From assembly GCF_900130075.1 (NCBI RefSeq), contig NZ_LT671418.1, positions 3,348,001-3,412,000 on the forward strand: a DNA stretch of 64,000 nucleotides, written 5' to 3'. Positions 1 through 10,400 of the stretch are shown here, piece after piece; the stretch's first letter is position 1; each line of letters begins with the position of its first letter. A program made the position numbers and the translations under genes. The DNA is from Herminiimonas arsenitoxidans. Lineage in GTDB: Bacteria; Pseudomonadota; Gammaproteobacteria; Burkholderiales; Burkholderiaceae_D. Below the pieces are notes generated by a model. It made no database searches and was not told where the DNA came from. It was given only the letters and a program-made list of their open reading frames with translations.

Positions 1-3000
1 ATGGTTTGAAGATCGCTGGTACACCTACTTCTACCTGTGGCGGCACGCTAACAACGGTACTAGGCACGCAACAAATCAAACTGGCGAACGGGATTATTCC
101 TGCATCAAGCAGCGGTACTGATGGCGTATGTACGATCGATATTCCAGTGACGGCCGGGACTTCGACAGGGAGCGCAGCCAGCTATGATTACCAGCTTGGC
201 AATGGCGCAGTAACGGGAGTTGAGGGTCTTACTGCTGTGGCAAACAGTGGTTTCGTCACACAAACATTTGGTGTGAGGGCATTGCAGCAACCGCAGATTG
301 CGAAGTCGTTTGGCAACTCCACACTCATACTTGGCGGCACATCTACGCCGTTGACTGTAAAGGTTACGAATCCTAATTCTGTCGCCATTGGCAGCTTCAA
401 TATTGCCGATGCTTTTCCTCAGCTTGGCGGCAATGGAATTATCAAGGTGGCAGCTGTACCGAATGCGACGGCTAGCTGTAGTGATGGTTCCATACCCGTA
501 TTTAGCGCGGGCATTGGCGCCACAACGATAAGCGGTTCCGGTTCATTGCCGGCGAGTGGCAGTTGTACCTTCACCGTCAATGTCGAAGCGAATCAGACGA
601 ATGGTGCTTACACAACCGGGGCACAAACCAATCTGATTAATCGTACTAGTGATTTCAGTACGGGTTTGGGCATGCCGGCAGCTGCGGATGCAAAGGCAAC
701 GATCACGGTAGTTTCGCCACTGCAGGTGAGCAAGGCATTCCCCAAAACGGCACTTTCCAGTGGCGAGGCCGGCAGCTTTGTGATTACCCTGAAAAATGAA
801 GGTAATACGGCTCTGGCTATTACCAGTTTTAGCGATACGCCTATCGATGGTGTGGGTGGAGCGACCGCGACTAAGGGCTTGCTGGTTACCAGCTCATCCA
901 ATACATGCGGTGGCACAACGACGAATACTGCAGTCGGCATTACGCTCAATGGCGGCAGCATTCCCGCTAACGGTACTTGTACCGTCACCGTCAATTTCAC
1001 CGGCAGCGTTCAATCAACCGGTGTACCCGTTACTTATACAAATTCGCTGCCTGAAGGTGCGGTCGATGTCGGCATTCCTGCGATACGCAGTCAAGATGCT
1101 TCAGCGACTATTTTGGTTGCCGATGATTTACGTATCTTGAAGAGTGCAACACCTGCAGTCGTTGCACCCGGGAATCCGATTCAATACCAGATCACGGTGG
1201 AGAATTACGGCGTCGGTGTGATTAACAACGTCACCGTGACCGATCCGTTCAGCCATGGTCAAACATTTTTGACCGGCAATATCAATGGCATCAACTATTT
1301 ACCGACAGTGGAAGGTGCTGGTTGCGGAACGCTAAGTTCTAGCAGCGTGGTCGGTGCGACTTCTGCCGTTCTTGCGCTTAGTTCTATTCCCGGACGCAGC
1401 AATATCAATGTACCGGGTACGTGTACGGTCAAATTCTGGGCAATGACTTCACTGACAGTCAATACCTCAACCGACAACACGATTGCTGCTGGTGGCGTTT
1501 GCTACAACAACGGTGCTGGAAACATCTGTAACGGTAGTCCTTCAAATCCAACGGGGCCTAACAATACGGTACCGGTTCTTGCTGCGACGAAGGCATTTGC
1601 TGAATCTACTCCGGGCGTCAATACTTTTTCTGAAGGCACGATCGTTCGTATGACGATTACGCTGAAGAATAAGTCGGCAAATCCGCTGACCAATGTAAGC
1701 ATCTCGGATACCTTGAAGCTCGCGAATACTGGTGGTGGGCAATTGCGTATTGCAACACCGTCGAATGCAGCCAGTACTTGCGGTACTCCGACGATAGATG
1801 CTGTCGCAGGTTCCACATCGATAGCAATGAATGGCGGGACGGTGCCAGCGCGGGCAGATGGCGGAACCGGTGCCGATGGCACATGCGTATTACTCGTTGA
1901 TGTGGTTGGGCCAGCAGGTGTTTATCCGAATACTGCAACGGTCGGTGGCACTGAAACATTGGCTAATAATCAACCGCGTGCGCTTGTACCGCTTGCGACG
2001 AATACACCAGTTCTGACGTATACATCTGCACTAACTGCAAACAAAAGTTTTAATCCGGCCAGTATTGCGTCGGGTGGTAAATCGACTGTCACGGTCCAGC
2101 TTTTAAATTCCAGCACTCTGCCGCTGACGAACGTCAAGGTAACGGATCCACTGCCAGTCGGCATGGTATTGGCAACGCCGCCTAATGCGTATTCAACATG
2201 TGCCGGTACGCCTGTGATTACGGGTGCTGCGGGCGACGCGACTATTTCTCTTACGGGAGCAAACATCAATGCTGGTGGCAATTGCTCGCTTCTGTTTGAT
2301 GTAGTGGCAACTGGCAGTAGCAATTGGGTCAACACTATTCCTGCGAACGGCATTCAAGCCGATGGTGGCGTACGTAATGTCGTACCAGTGACGGCGACAT
2401 TGACGCGTAATGCGTCAACCAATCTGTCGATTTTGAAATCGACCACTCCGTCTACCTTGACCTTCCCAGGACAAGTGAGTCAGTTGACGATCGATATCAA
2501 CAACGGCACGCAAGCAGTTACCAATATGGGCGTGACAGATTATTTCACCACGGACGGTACGGCAGGTGCTCCTAATAACGGTTGGGTCATTACCGCGAAT
2601 CCATCGGCGACCACTACTTGTCCTGGTGGCAGTGTTGTGGCGATTCCGGGCTCACATTCGGTCAGTCTGAGTATTGCGACCTTGGCAGCCAATGCAGCTT
2701 GTTCGATCAAGGTTAATGTCACATCCAATGTTGCCGCTGGTGTGACCAACGTTATCCCGGCCGGCGCATTGCATACCGATCAAGGTTTGACGAACAGCAG
2801 TCCTGCATTTACCAGCCTGGCGACCAGCAGCAATGTCGGGATTGAAAAACAGTTCACACCGAATGTAGTGAAACCGGGAGAGCGTTCGCGTTTGCGCATT
2901 ACTTTCCTTAATCCGACTTCTCAGCCTTTGAGCAACCTGAGTGTTATTGACATACTGCCGGCAAATATCAGTGTGCCTAGTGGTGCTAATCCGACGTCGA

Positions 3001-6000
3001 CTTGTCTCGGTGCGACGGTTTCTTCTTCGGTAGTAGGTGGTTTGCATCAAGTGCAAGTGAGCGGCGGTAACTTGATCGCGGCAACAGGCTTGACCGCGGC
3101 TAGCTGCGTGGCAGAAATCGATGTACTGGTGAATGCCGCAGGCGATTACGTGAATACGATCCCGGCGAATACGGTCATAGGTTCATCTGGCGGCATCCCC
3201 GTAACAAATAAAGATCCAACCAGCGATACCTTGCGTGCCAGAGCGCCACTGACAGTACACAAGGCGTTTAGCTTGCGTACACAAGATAGCGGTAATCCTG
3301 GCGGCTTTACAACCGGCGTTGATAACAAGGCGGCAGGTGCAGTCGCTGTATTGACGCTGCGTTTTGAAAACAGCAATAGCGCGCCGCTGACCGGCTTGGG
3401 TGTGAATGATACCTTGCCGACGGGATTAGTGGTCGCACCAACCCCGGGAGCCAGCACAACATGCGCGGGCGGTACGGTAGTGGCAACAGCATCTGCCACC
3501 AGTATTCGTGTGGCTGGCGCAACAGTGCCTGCCAACGGCTTCTGTCTTGTAACGGTCAATGTGCTGAGCAATATTTCCGGCACATATATCAATACGATTC
3601 CAAGTGCAGCGGTGACAACGAACGAGGGCATCGTCAATGAAGAAGCGACGAGCGCGAAATTGATCGTGTCTACACCGCCTACGGTGGGCAAGCAATTTTC
3701 ACCAGCCGTGATTCCAGCAGGAGGCAAGTCACGTTTGAGCATTGTGATCGGTAATGACAATGCATCAACCATGACCTTGACGGCTAACTTCGACGATGTA
3801 CTGCCGATTGCGCCTGGTCAAATCAGTGTGGCTGCACCACCAAACATGGTCAGCACTTGCGGTGGCACGGTCGTGGCAGCTGCGGGTGCAACGAGTGTGC
3901 GCCTGAATAACGGTGGAACGATTCCGCCTGGTGGTTGCACCATTGATGTTGATGTCACTGGGATGACGGCAGGTGCGCATACCAACAATATCCCAGCTGG
4001 TAGTTTGAAAACAGATTTGGGTAATAACCAGCAACCTGCCAATGCAGTGCTGACCATCAGCACACAAGGTTATGTGTCGGGCAAGGTATTCAAGGACAAC
4101 AATGTCCTGCCGAACGGTACTTTCGAAAATGGTATCGATACACCGATTGCAGGATCAGCAATTGAATTACATAGAGGTGCGACTTGCAACGGTGTACTGA
4201 TTGCAACTGCAGTCACCGATACCTTGGGTAACTATACGTTTGCCGGTTTGATCGCAGATACGTATACCGTTTGTCAGCCAGGCCAGCCGGTTGGCACGAC
4301 GAATGGTATTACCACAGCGGGAACGATCGCCAATCGCAATGGCACGACAGGCACTGTCGGTATTGGATCTAATCCGACAACAAGCAGCAGTCTTATCAGC
4401 AATATCGTGTTGAACGATAACGGTACTGGTGATGTAGCAGGTTCTGTGAACAATAATTTTGCCGAAGTTGCGCCTTCCTCTATTTCAGGGATGGTCTTCA
4501 AGGATATTAATAACGACGGCATCAAGAATGGCGCCGATACACCGCTCGCCAATGTGGAAATAAGGTTGAGCGGCACCGACATCTACGGCGCTACTGTTAA
4601 TCTGACGACGACGACGGACGCTAACGGCAATTACACGTTCAGCAACGTCTTGCCGGGTAATTATTCGGTCATCCAGCCTACGCAGCCACCAGGCACGTCG
4701 AACGGCAAAACGGTTGCCGGTACGGTGCCCAATGGCGGAACACCGGGCACGGCAACTGCGCCGACGGTTGCTGTGAGTGTGATCAACAATATCGTCTTGC
4801 CGCCGAACACGACTTCTCTCAATAACAATTTTGCCGAGTTACCGAATAGCGGAACCATCTCTGGTCTGGTGTTCCTCGACTTTAATGACAATGGTTTGGT
4901 CGATGGCAATGATCACGGCATCGGCGATCAAGTCATTAATTTGACGGGTACGGATGAGAATGGCTTTGCCGTCAGCAGAACGACTACCACTGCAGCAAAT
5001 GGCACTTACAGTTTTACCGGTTTGGCTGCAGGTACGTACACGGTTACGCAACCGGTACCGCAAGCAGTAGGAACAACAAACGGCAAGACAATCGCTGGCA
5101 GTACCGGTGGTACCGCGACGCTGCCCGCTGTTGCTGTCTCATCGATTTCCAATATCCCGCTCGCATCTAACGGCATATCCGGCGATAACAATTTTGCTGA
5201 AGTACCTGGCGCTTTCCCTGATCTGGCGATTGTGAAATCGCATGCACCAGCCAGCTTTGCGGAAGGTTCAAGTACGGGTGTTTACACGGTCAATGTATCG
5301 AATATCGGTGCAGTTCCTTCGATAGGCACGATAACAGTCGTGGATACCATGCCGATCGGCATCACTGCTGTAGCGGCAAGTGGTACAGGCTGGATTTGTA
5401 CAAATGCAGTGACCTCGGTGACGTGTACTACGGATAGCGTTATTGCTTCTGGTGCGAATGCTCCGGCGATCACGATTCGTGTTGCTGTCGCTGTCGGGAC
5501 TGCAGGGAAAATTCTAGTGAACACTGCAACCGTTGCCGGTGGCGGTGAACCACCTGGTTTTGAAAGCAACAACAAGACCACGGATCCAACGGCAATTGCA
5601 CAACCTGCTGCGGTATCTGGTCACGTATGGCTGGATCAAAACCACGATCGCATCAAGAACGATATCTCGCCGCTGGAGCGCATAAAAGGTTGGCGCGTTG
5701 AATTGATGTTGAATGGTATGGTCGTTGATACCGCCATTACTGACGATAACGGCGCTTACGGCTTCCCTAGTGTGACGCCATCAACCGGCTACACCATCCG
5801 CTTCCGTCATCCGACGACCGGCATGATTTTCGGTGACGCAATTCCGAATGAAATCGGTGCGACCTTTATCAGCGGTGATTTCAATCCGACCAGTAGTCCG
5901 GGTAACAAGGGCGGTGCAGAACTTGGCGACGGCACGCTGAAGAATCTGCGTTTGCTGGCTGGCGAATCGTATCCGCAACAAAGTCTGCCGCTTGATCCCG

Positions 6001-7463
6001 CTGGTGTGGTTTACAACGCGGTGACACGTGAACCTGTGGGCGGCGCAGTAGTCACGATCAGTGGCCCGGGCGGATTCAATCCTGCGACACATTTGGTTGG
6101 TGGCACGGCAAATTTTGTGACAGGTGCCGATGGTTTTTATCAATTCCTGCTGAACGGTGCACCGAGCGGTACTTATGCACTGACGATCACGACGTATCCG
6201 GGCGGATACCTGCCATCGCCATCAACAATGATCACAGGATGTACTGCAACGTTGACGGTAACGCAGAACCCTAATCCTGCGCTGGTACAAAACAATAGTT
6301 TGCCGCCAACGAATGCAGCGCCTTTGCATGATCCTGCTGCTTGCGCTGCAAGCAGTGCAGCGATGGGTATGGGTGCTGGCTCGACGCAGTACTACTACAC
6401 GTTTGTGCTGGATGGGAACTCGGCCCACGTCGTCAACAATCACATCCCGCTTGATCCGGTTTTGGGCGGTGCGATTGTCATGACCAAGAGCACTCCGCTG
6501 GTGAATGTAGTGCGTGGTGATCTGGTGCCGTACACGATCACGGCTACCAATACGCTGGCCGCAGCGCTGACGAACATTAATGTAGTGGACGTGATTCCGG
6601 CTGGTTTCCGTTATCGCACCGGTTCGGCTTCATTGAACGGTGTGACGACAGAGCCGGTGGTGACTGGTCGCAGCCTAACATGGGCTAACCAAACCTTCAA
6701 GGCAGGTGAACGTAAAACGTGGCGCATGTTGCTGGTGGTCGGTACCGGCGTATCCGAAGGTGAATACATCAATCGCGTTTCGGCCTTGAACAACACTGTC
6801 AACACGCAGGTGTCGAACACAGCGACAGCGACCGTCCGTGTGGTGCCTGATCCAACCTTCGATTGTTCCGACATCATCGGAAAAATATTCGATGACAAGA
6901 ACGCCAACGGTTATCAGGATCAGGGCGAACCAGGTATTGCGAATGTACGTATCGCGACTGCACGCGGTTTGTTGGTGACCAGCGATCAAGAGGGACGTTT
7001 TCACGTTGCTTGTGCAGCGATTCCAAATGCGGATCGCGGTTCCAACTTCGTGATGAAAGTCGATGAACGTACCTTGCCTTCCGGCTATCGCCTGACAACC
7101 GAGAACCCACGCGACGTCCGTGTCACGCGCGGCAAGATGGTCAAGCTCAATTTTGGCGCAACGGTACATCGCGTAGTACGACTGGAATTGTCCGGTGCGG
7201 CATTTATCGGCGATGGCACGGAGTTGCAAGCATCTTATATCTCGCAGTTGGAGAAGTTGCCTGAGCAATTGCAATCGCGTCCTACGGTCTTGCGTATCGC
7301 ATACCGCCAAGGAAAGGAATCCAAGGATCTCGCCAAGAAACGTATCGCCGCCGTCAGTGAACGAATACAGCGTATGTGGAAGGAGAAGCGAAAGATAGAT
7401 GACAAGGAAAGCGAGCCACTTGTGCCACTCATGATTGAAACAGAGCTGGAGGGCGCACAATGA
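1..7463 (+). CDS. Giant surface protein with DUF11 and SdrD-B-like repeats, 5'-truncated
   Basis: The frame is open from the left edge of the window, so the first in-frame start (TTG at 6) is probably internal and the true start lies upstream. About 2485 residues are visible. Residues ~1-1350 are tandem modules of roughly 110-130 residues of the DUF11/TIGR01451 type, each carrying a VTDPLP-like strand and a STC...G cysteine pair. Three consecutive SdrD-B-like (Cna-B fold) modules follow, starting near residues 1356 (VSGKVFKD), 1493 (ISGMVFKD) and 1617 (ISGLVFLD). Then come a DUF11 module (~1738), another SdrD-B-like module (~1870), a carboxypeptidase-regulatory-like unit (~2000), a DUF11 module (~2157) and a final SdrD-B-like unit (~2291). 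Residues ~2389-2460 resemble a degenerate OmpA-like domain. Such modules are known from adhesins and surface filaments. An extracellular structural or adhesive role is inferred. The stop overlaps the next start (ATGA), indicating translational coupling with the OmpA/barrel protein. Confidence 0.85.
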   Translation, partial: GLKIAGTPTSTCGGTLTTVLGTQQIKLANGIIPASSSGTDGVCTIDIPVTAGTSTGSAASYDYQLGNGAVTGVEGLTAVANSGFVTQTFGVRALQQPQIAKSFGNSTLILGGTSTPLTVKVTNPNSVAIGSFNIADAFPQLGGNGIIKVAAVPNATASCSDGSIPVFSAGIGATTISGSGSLPASGSCTFTVNVEANQTNGAYTTGAQTNLINRTSDFSTGLGMPAAADAKATITVVSPLQVSKAFPKTALSSGEAGSFVITLKNEGNTALAITSFSDTPIDGVGGATATKGLLVTSSSNTCGGTTTNTAVGITLNGGSIPANGTCTVTVNFTGSVQSTGVPVTYTNSLPEGAVDVGIPAIRSQDASATILVADDLRILKSATPAVVAPGNPIQYQITVENYGVGVINNVTVTDPFSHGQTFLTGNINGINYLPTVEGAGCGTLSSSSVVGATSAVLALSSIPGRSNINVPGTCTVKFWAMTSLTVNTSTDNTIAAGGVCYNNGAGNICNGSPSNPTGPNNTVPVLAATKAFAESTPGVNTFSEGTIVRMTITLKNKSANPLTNVSISDTLKLANTGGGQLRIATPSNAASTCGTPTIDAVAGSTSIAMNGGTVPARADGGTGADGTCVLLVDVVGPAGVYPNTATVGGTETLANNQPRALVPLATNTPVLTYTSALTANKSFNPASIASGGKSTVTVQLLNSSTLPLTNVKVTDPLPVGMVLATPPNAYSTCAGTPVITGAAGDATISLTGANINAGGNCSLLFDVVATGSSNWVNTIPANGIQADGGVRNVVPVTATLTRNASTNLSILKSTTPSTLTFPGQVSQLTIDINNGTQAVTNMGVTDYFTTDGTAGAPNNGWVITANPSATTTCPGGSVVAIPGSHSVSLSIATLAANAACSIKVNVTSNVAAGVTNVIPAGALHTDQGLTNSSPAFTSLATSSNVGIEKQFTPNVVKPGERSRLRITFLNPTSQPLSNLSVIDILPANISVPSGANPTSTCLGATVSSSVVGGLHQVQVSGGNLIAATGLTAASCVAEIDVLVNAAGDYVNTIPANTVIGSSGGIPVTNKDPTSDTLRARAPLTVHKAFSLRTQDSGNPGGFTTGVDNKAAGAVAVLTLRFENSNSAPLTGLGVNDTLPTGLVVAPTPGASTTCAGGTVVATASATSIRVAGATVPANGFCLVTVNVLSNISGTYINTIPSAAVTTNEGIVNEEATSAKLIVSTPPTVGKQFSPAVIPAGGKSRLSIVIGNDNASTMTLTANFDDVLPIAPGQISVAAPPNMVSTCGGTVVAAAGATSVRLNNGGTIPPGGCTIDVDVTGMTAGAHTNNIPAGSLKTDLGNNQQPANAVLTISTQGYVSGKVFKDNNVLPNGTFENGIDTPIAGSAIELHRGATCNGVLIATAVTDTLGNYTFAGLIADTYTVCQPGQPVGTTNGITTAGTIANRNGTTGTVGIGSNPTTSSSLISNIVLNDNGTGDVAGSVNNNFAEVAPSSISGMVFKDINNDGIKNGADTPLANVEIRLSGTDIYGATVNLTTTTDANGNYTFSNVLPGNYSVIQPTQPPGTSNGKTVAGTVPNGGTPGTATAPTVAVSVINNIVLPPNTTSLNNNFAELPNSGTISGLVFLDFNDNGLVDGNDHGIGDQVINLTGTDENGFAVSRTTTTAANGTYSFTGLAAGTYTVTQPVPQAVGTTNGKTIAGSTGGTATLPAVAVSSISNIPLASNGISGDNNFAEVPGAFPDLAIVKSHAPASFAEGSSTGVYTVNVSNIGAVPSIGTITVVDTMPIGITAVAASGTGWICTNAVTSVTCTTDSVIASGANAPAITIRVAVAVGTAGKILVNTATVAGGGEPPGFESNNKTTDPTAIAQPAAVSGHVWLDQNHDRIKNDISPLERIKGWRVELMLNGMVVDTAITDDNGAYGFPSVTPSTGYTIRFRHPTTGMIFGDAIPNEIGATFISGDFNPTSSPGNKGGAELGDGTLKNLRLLAGESYPQQSLPLDPAGVVYNAVTREPVGGAVVTISGPGGFNPATHLVGGTANFVTGADGFYQFLLNGAPSGTYALTITTYPGGYLPSPSTMITGCTATLTVTQNPNPALVQNNSLPPTNAAPLHDPAACAASSAAMGMGAGSTQYYYTFVLDGNSAHVVNNHIPLDPVLGGAIVMTKSTPLVNVVRGDLVPYTITATNTLAAALTNINVVDVIPAGFRYRTGSASLNGVTTEPVVTGRSLTWANQTFKAGERKTWRMLLVVGTGVSEGEYINRVSALNNTVNTQVSNTATATVRVVPDPTFDCSDIIGKIFDDKNANGYQDQGEPGIANVRIATARGLLVTSDQEGRFHVACAAIPNADRGSNFVMKVDERTLPSGYRLTTENPRDVRVTRGKMVKLNFGATVHRVVRLELSGAAFIGDGTELQASYISQLEKLPEQLQSRPTVLRIAYRQGKESKDLAKKRIAAVSERIQRMWKEKRKIDDKESEPLVPLMIETELEGAQ

Positions 7464-10400
7464 AGCTCCGTCCACACACCATCGCACTTGCGATAAGCAT
7501 GTTGTTTGCCGGTCCATCGACATGGGCCGATACGGAAGTCAACGGTAAGCGCGTCGATAATGGCCGCATCGATTTGTATGCAGTGCCGCCACCGACAGAA
7601 GTGCAGCCTGCGATTGCCTATCCGATGCCATCCGGCGTCACGCGTGAAGAAGCAACAGCGATGCGCAATCGTGCAGCGCAGATTCCTGCGGCTCCGGCTG
7701 AAATGAATAAGTCTTTGCAAGAAGCAAAAGGCCTCAGCCTGTTTGTTTCTGGCAAGGCAGATTTAACGGCATCGGCCAAGGCATCGATAGAAGCATTGGC
7801 AGAAGAAATCCGTGCAAGAAAAGGTGCGATCTCCGGCATGCGTATTGCCGTGGTTGGTCATACCGATAATCAACGCTTGTCGCCAAATGCAAAACGTATC
7901 TTCACTGACAATCAAGGTTTGTCGGAAGCACGTGCACTGGCTGTCACTGCCTATCTGAAACAGTTGCTGAATAATCCTGCGATCACTTATTCGATAGCAG
8001 GCAATGGTGAAAGCAAGCCGATTGCATCGAATGCTACGCCGGAGGGCATGGCGCGTAACCGTCGTGTCGAACTGCAAGTATGGTTTGACGCTGCGGCACC
8101 GGTGGCTGCTGCTGTGCCGAAAGCAGCAGCTTGCTCACCGCAGGCAGTTGGATCGCCGGATGCGCCTTTCCGCATCACCATCGATGGTGTGCCTGTCGAT
8201 GGCATTGCAGCAAATGAGGCAGATGGTCAGCGTTGTACTGACGTTGCTTTGGAACGCGCAGACATCCAGGTTCGTTACGACAGCCTGGCGATTGCGCCAA
8301 CGATGAATATCTGGGCAACGCCTAACGCAGCAGTGAAGGGTGAGCCGGTAGAGTTCCGTGCATGGTCTAACTACATTCCATGGATCAAGAAGGCGGAATT
8401 ACGTTTATTCCGCGCTGGACAGAAGACACAGGAAAAACCGTTTGAAATCCTGCCAGTGTCATGGAGCGGTGTGACGAATTGGACCGTGCCTGCGAACACG
8501 AAGGATGATCAAGTCTTTTATCTATTGCGTGTGTATGACGCGCAAGGTCGTTTCGATGAGACTAGTTTGAAATCGCTCAATCTGCTGAACCATGCAATGC
8601 CGGCGAATGAAGACAAGGACAAGATAGAACGTGAACGTTTGACCGGTTATGGCGAGAACAGCCTGGCACTGCGCAATATTCCAGTGACTGGTGGCACCGT
8701 GACCGTCAATGGCAGTCATTTGAAGCAGGATCAACGTATCGAAGCGTTGGGACTGGAACTGCCTATCGATGCGCAAGGCAAGTTTGCGATGAAACAAATC
8801 ATGCCGGCCGGTCCGCAGTTTGTGGAAGTGACGCTGAAAGAAGCAGATGGTAGTGCCAATACCTTCCGTCGCAATCTGAACATTGCAGCCGACGACTGGT
8901 TCTATCTGGCCTTGGGTGATCTGACGGTCGGCAAGAATCAGGTGGCAGGGCCGATTAAATTGGTAACCGGCGATACCGATCATTACGACAATAAGGTTTA
9001 TGTCGATGGCCGTGCAGCGTTTTACCTGAAGGGCAAAGTAAAGGGCGAGTATCTGCTGACAGCTTCTGCCGATACGCGCGAAGGGCCGTTCAAGGATTTG
9101 TTCTCGAACTTCTCCAGCAAGGATCCTAAGTATCTATTGCGCAGCATCGATCCGAACTTGTATTACCCGGTGTATGGCGATGACAGTACAACCGTGGATG
9201 ATGCACCTACGCAAGGCAAGTTCTTCGTCAAATTGCAAAAAGGCGATTCGCATGTGATGTGGGGTAACTTCCAGACTACATGGACAGGAACCGAGCTAAT
9301 GCAATATTCGCGTGGTCTGTACGGTGCGCAACTGCGTCATCGTTCAGAAAACGCAACGACCTATGGTGAGAAGCAGACGCAGATCGATGCTTTCCTCGCT
9401 GATCCAGGCACGCTGTCTTCTCGCGAAGAATTCCGCGGCACTGGTGGCTCCTTGTATTACCTGCGTCATCTGGATATCACGCAAGGCTCGGAGCGTATCT
9501 GGGTTGAAGTGCGCGACAAGGATTCCGGCATGGTGATCGAACGTCGCGAGCTGGCACCAGCGCAGGACTACGAGATCAATTACCTGCAAGGTCGCATTCT
9601 GTTGCAATCGCCTTTGTCGGCAACGGGCGGCAGCGCCGGATTGATCATGACATCTGCTGTTGGCGGTAATCCGGTCTATCTGGTGACGACGTATGAATAT
9701 GCACCGGGTGTCACAGCAATCAATAATTTGTCGACTGGCTTCCGTGGCAGTCAATGGCTCAATGATCATGTGCAGCTAGGTATCAGCAGTTATCACCAAG
9801 GTGAAGATGGCACCAGCCAAACACTGAAAGGTATAGATGGCACCTTGCGTTATAAACCGGGCACCTGGGTAAAGTTCGAGGCAGCGCGTTCGCAAGGTCC
9901 AGGCAGCGGTGCACAAACATCGATCGATGGCGGTTTCGGTTTCAACACCTTGAACAGCGGCGGGATACAAAGCGCCGGGGCACAAAGGGTAGAAGCTGCA
10001 GTTGATCTGGCAGAAGTCACTGAGAGCATGAAAGGGAAATTTTCTTCCTATGTGCAAAACAGAGATAGAGGCTATTCCGCACCCGGTCAGATCGGTGTCA
10101 GTGGCGAAGCGATCAAACAGCATGGTGTAGCCGCCGATGTTGAAGTCGTGGTCGGTACACGTGTATTGGTCAAGGCAGATCAGCGCAATGGCGATTTGCA
10201 GGATAGTAAAAATCTGGAAGTCGCAGTGCGTCAAACCGTCAATCCGGAATGGGATGTGGCAGTCGGTGCGCGTATGGATGACCGTAGCAATGTCGTTGCC
10301 AATGCCAGTCCTCTGTTGTCGCAAACCGGTTCACGTACTGATGCGCAAGTGCGCGTTGCTTATAAACCAGTTCGTGTGGGCGGTAAGCCTGGTGAAAAAG

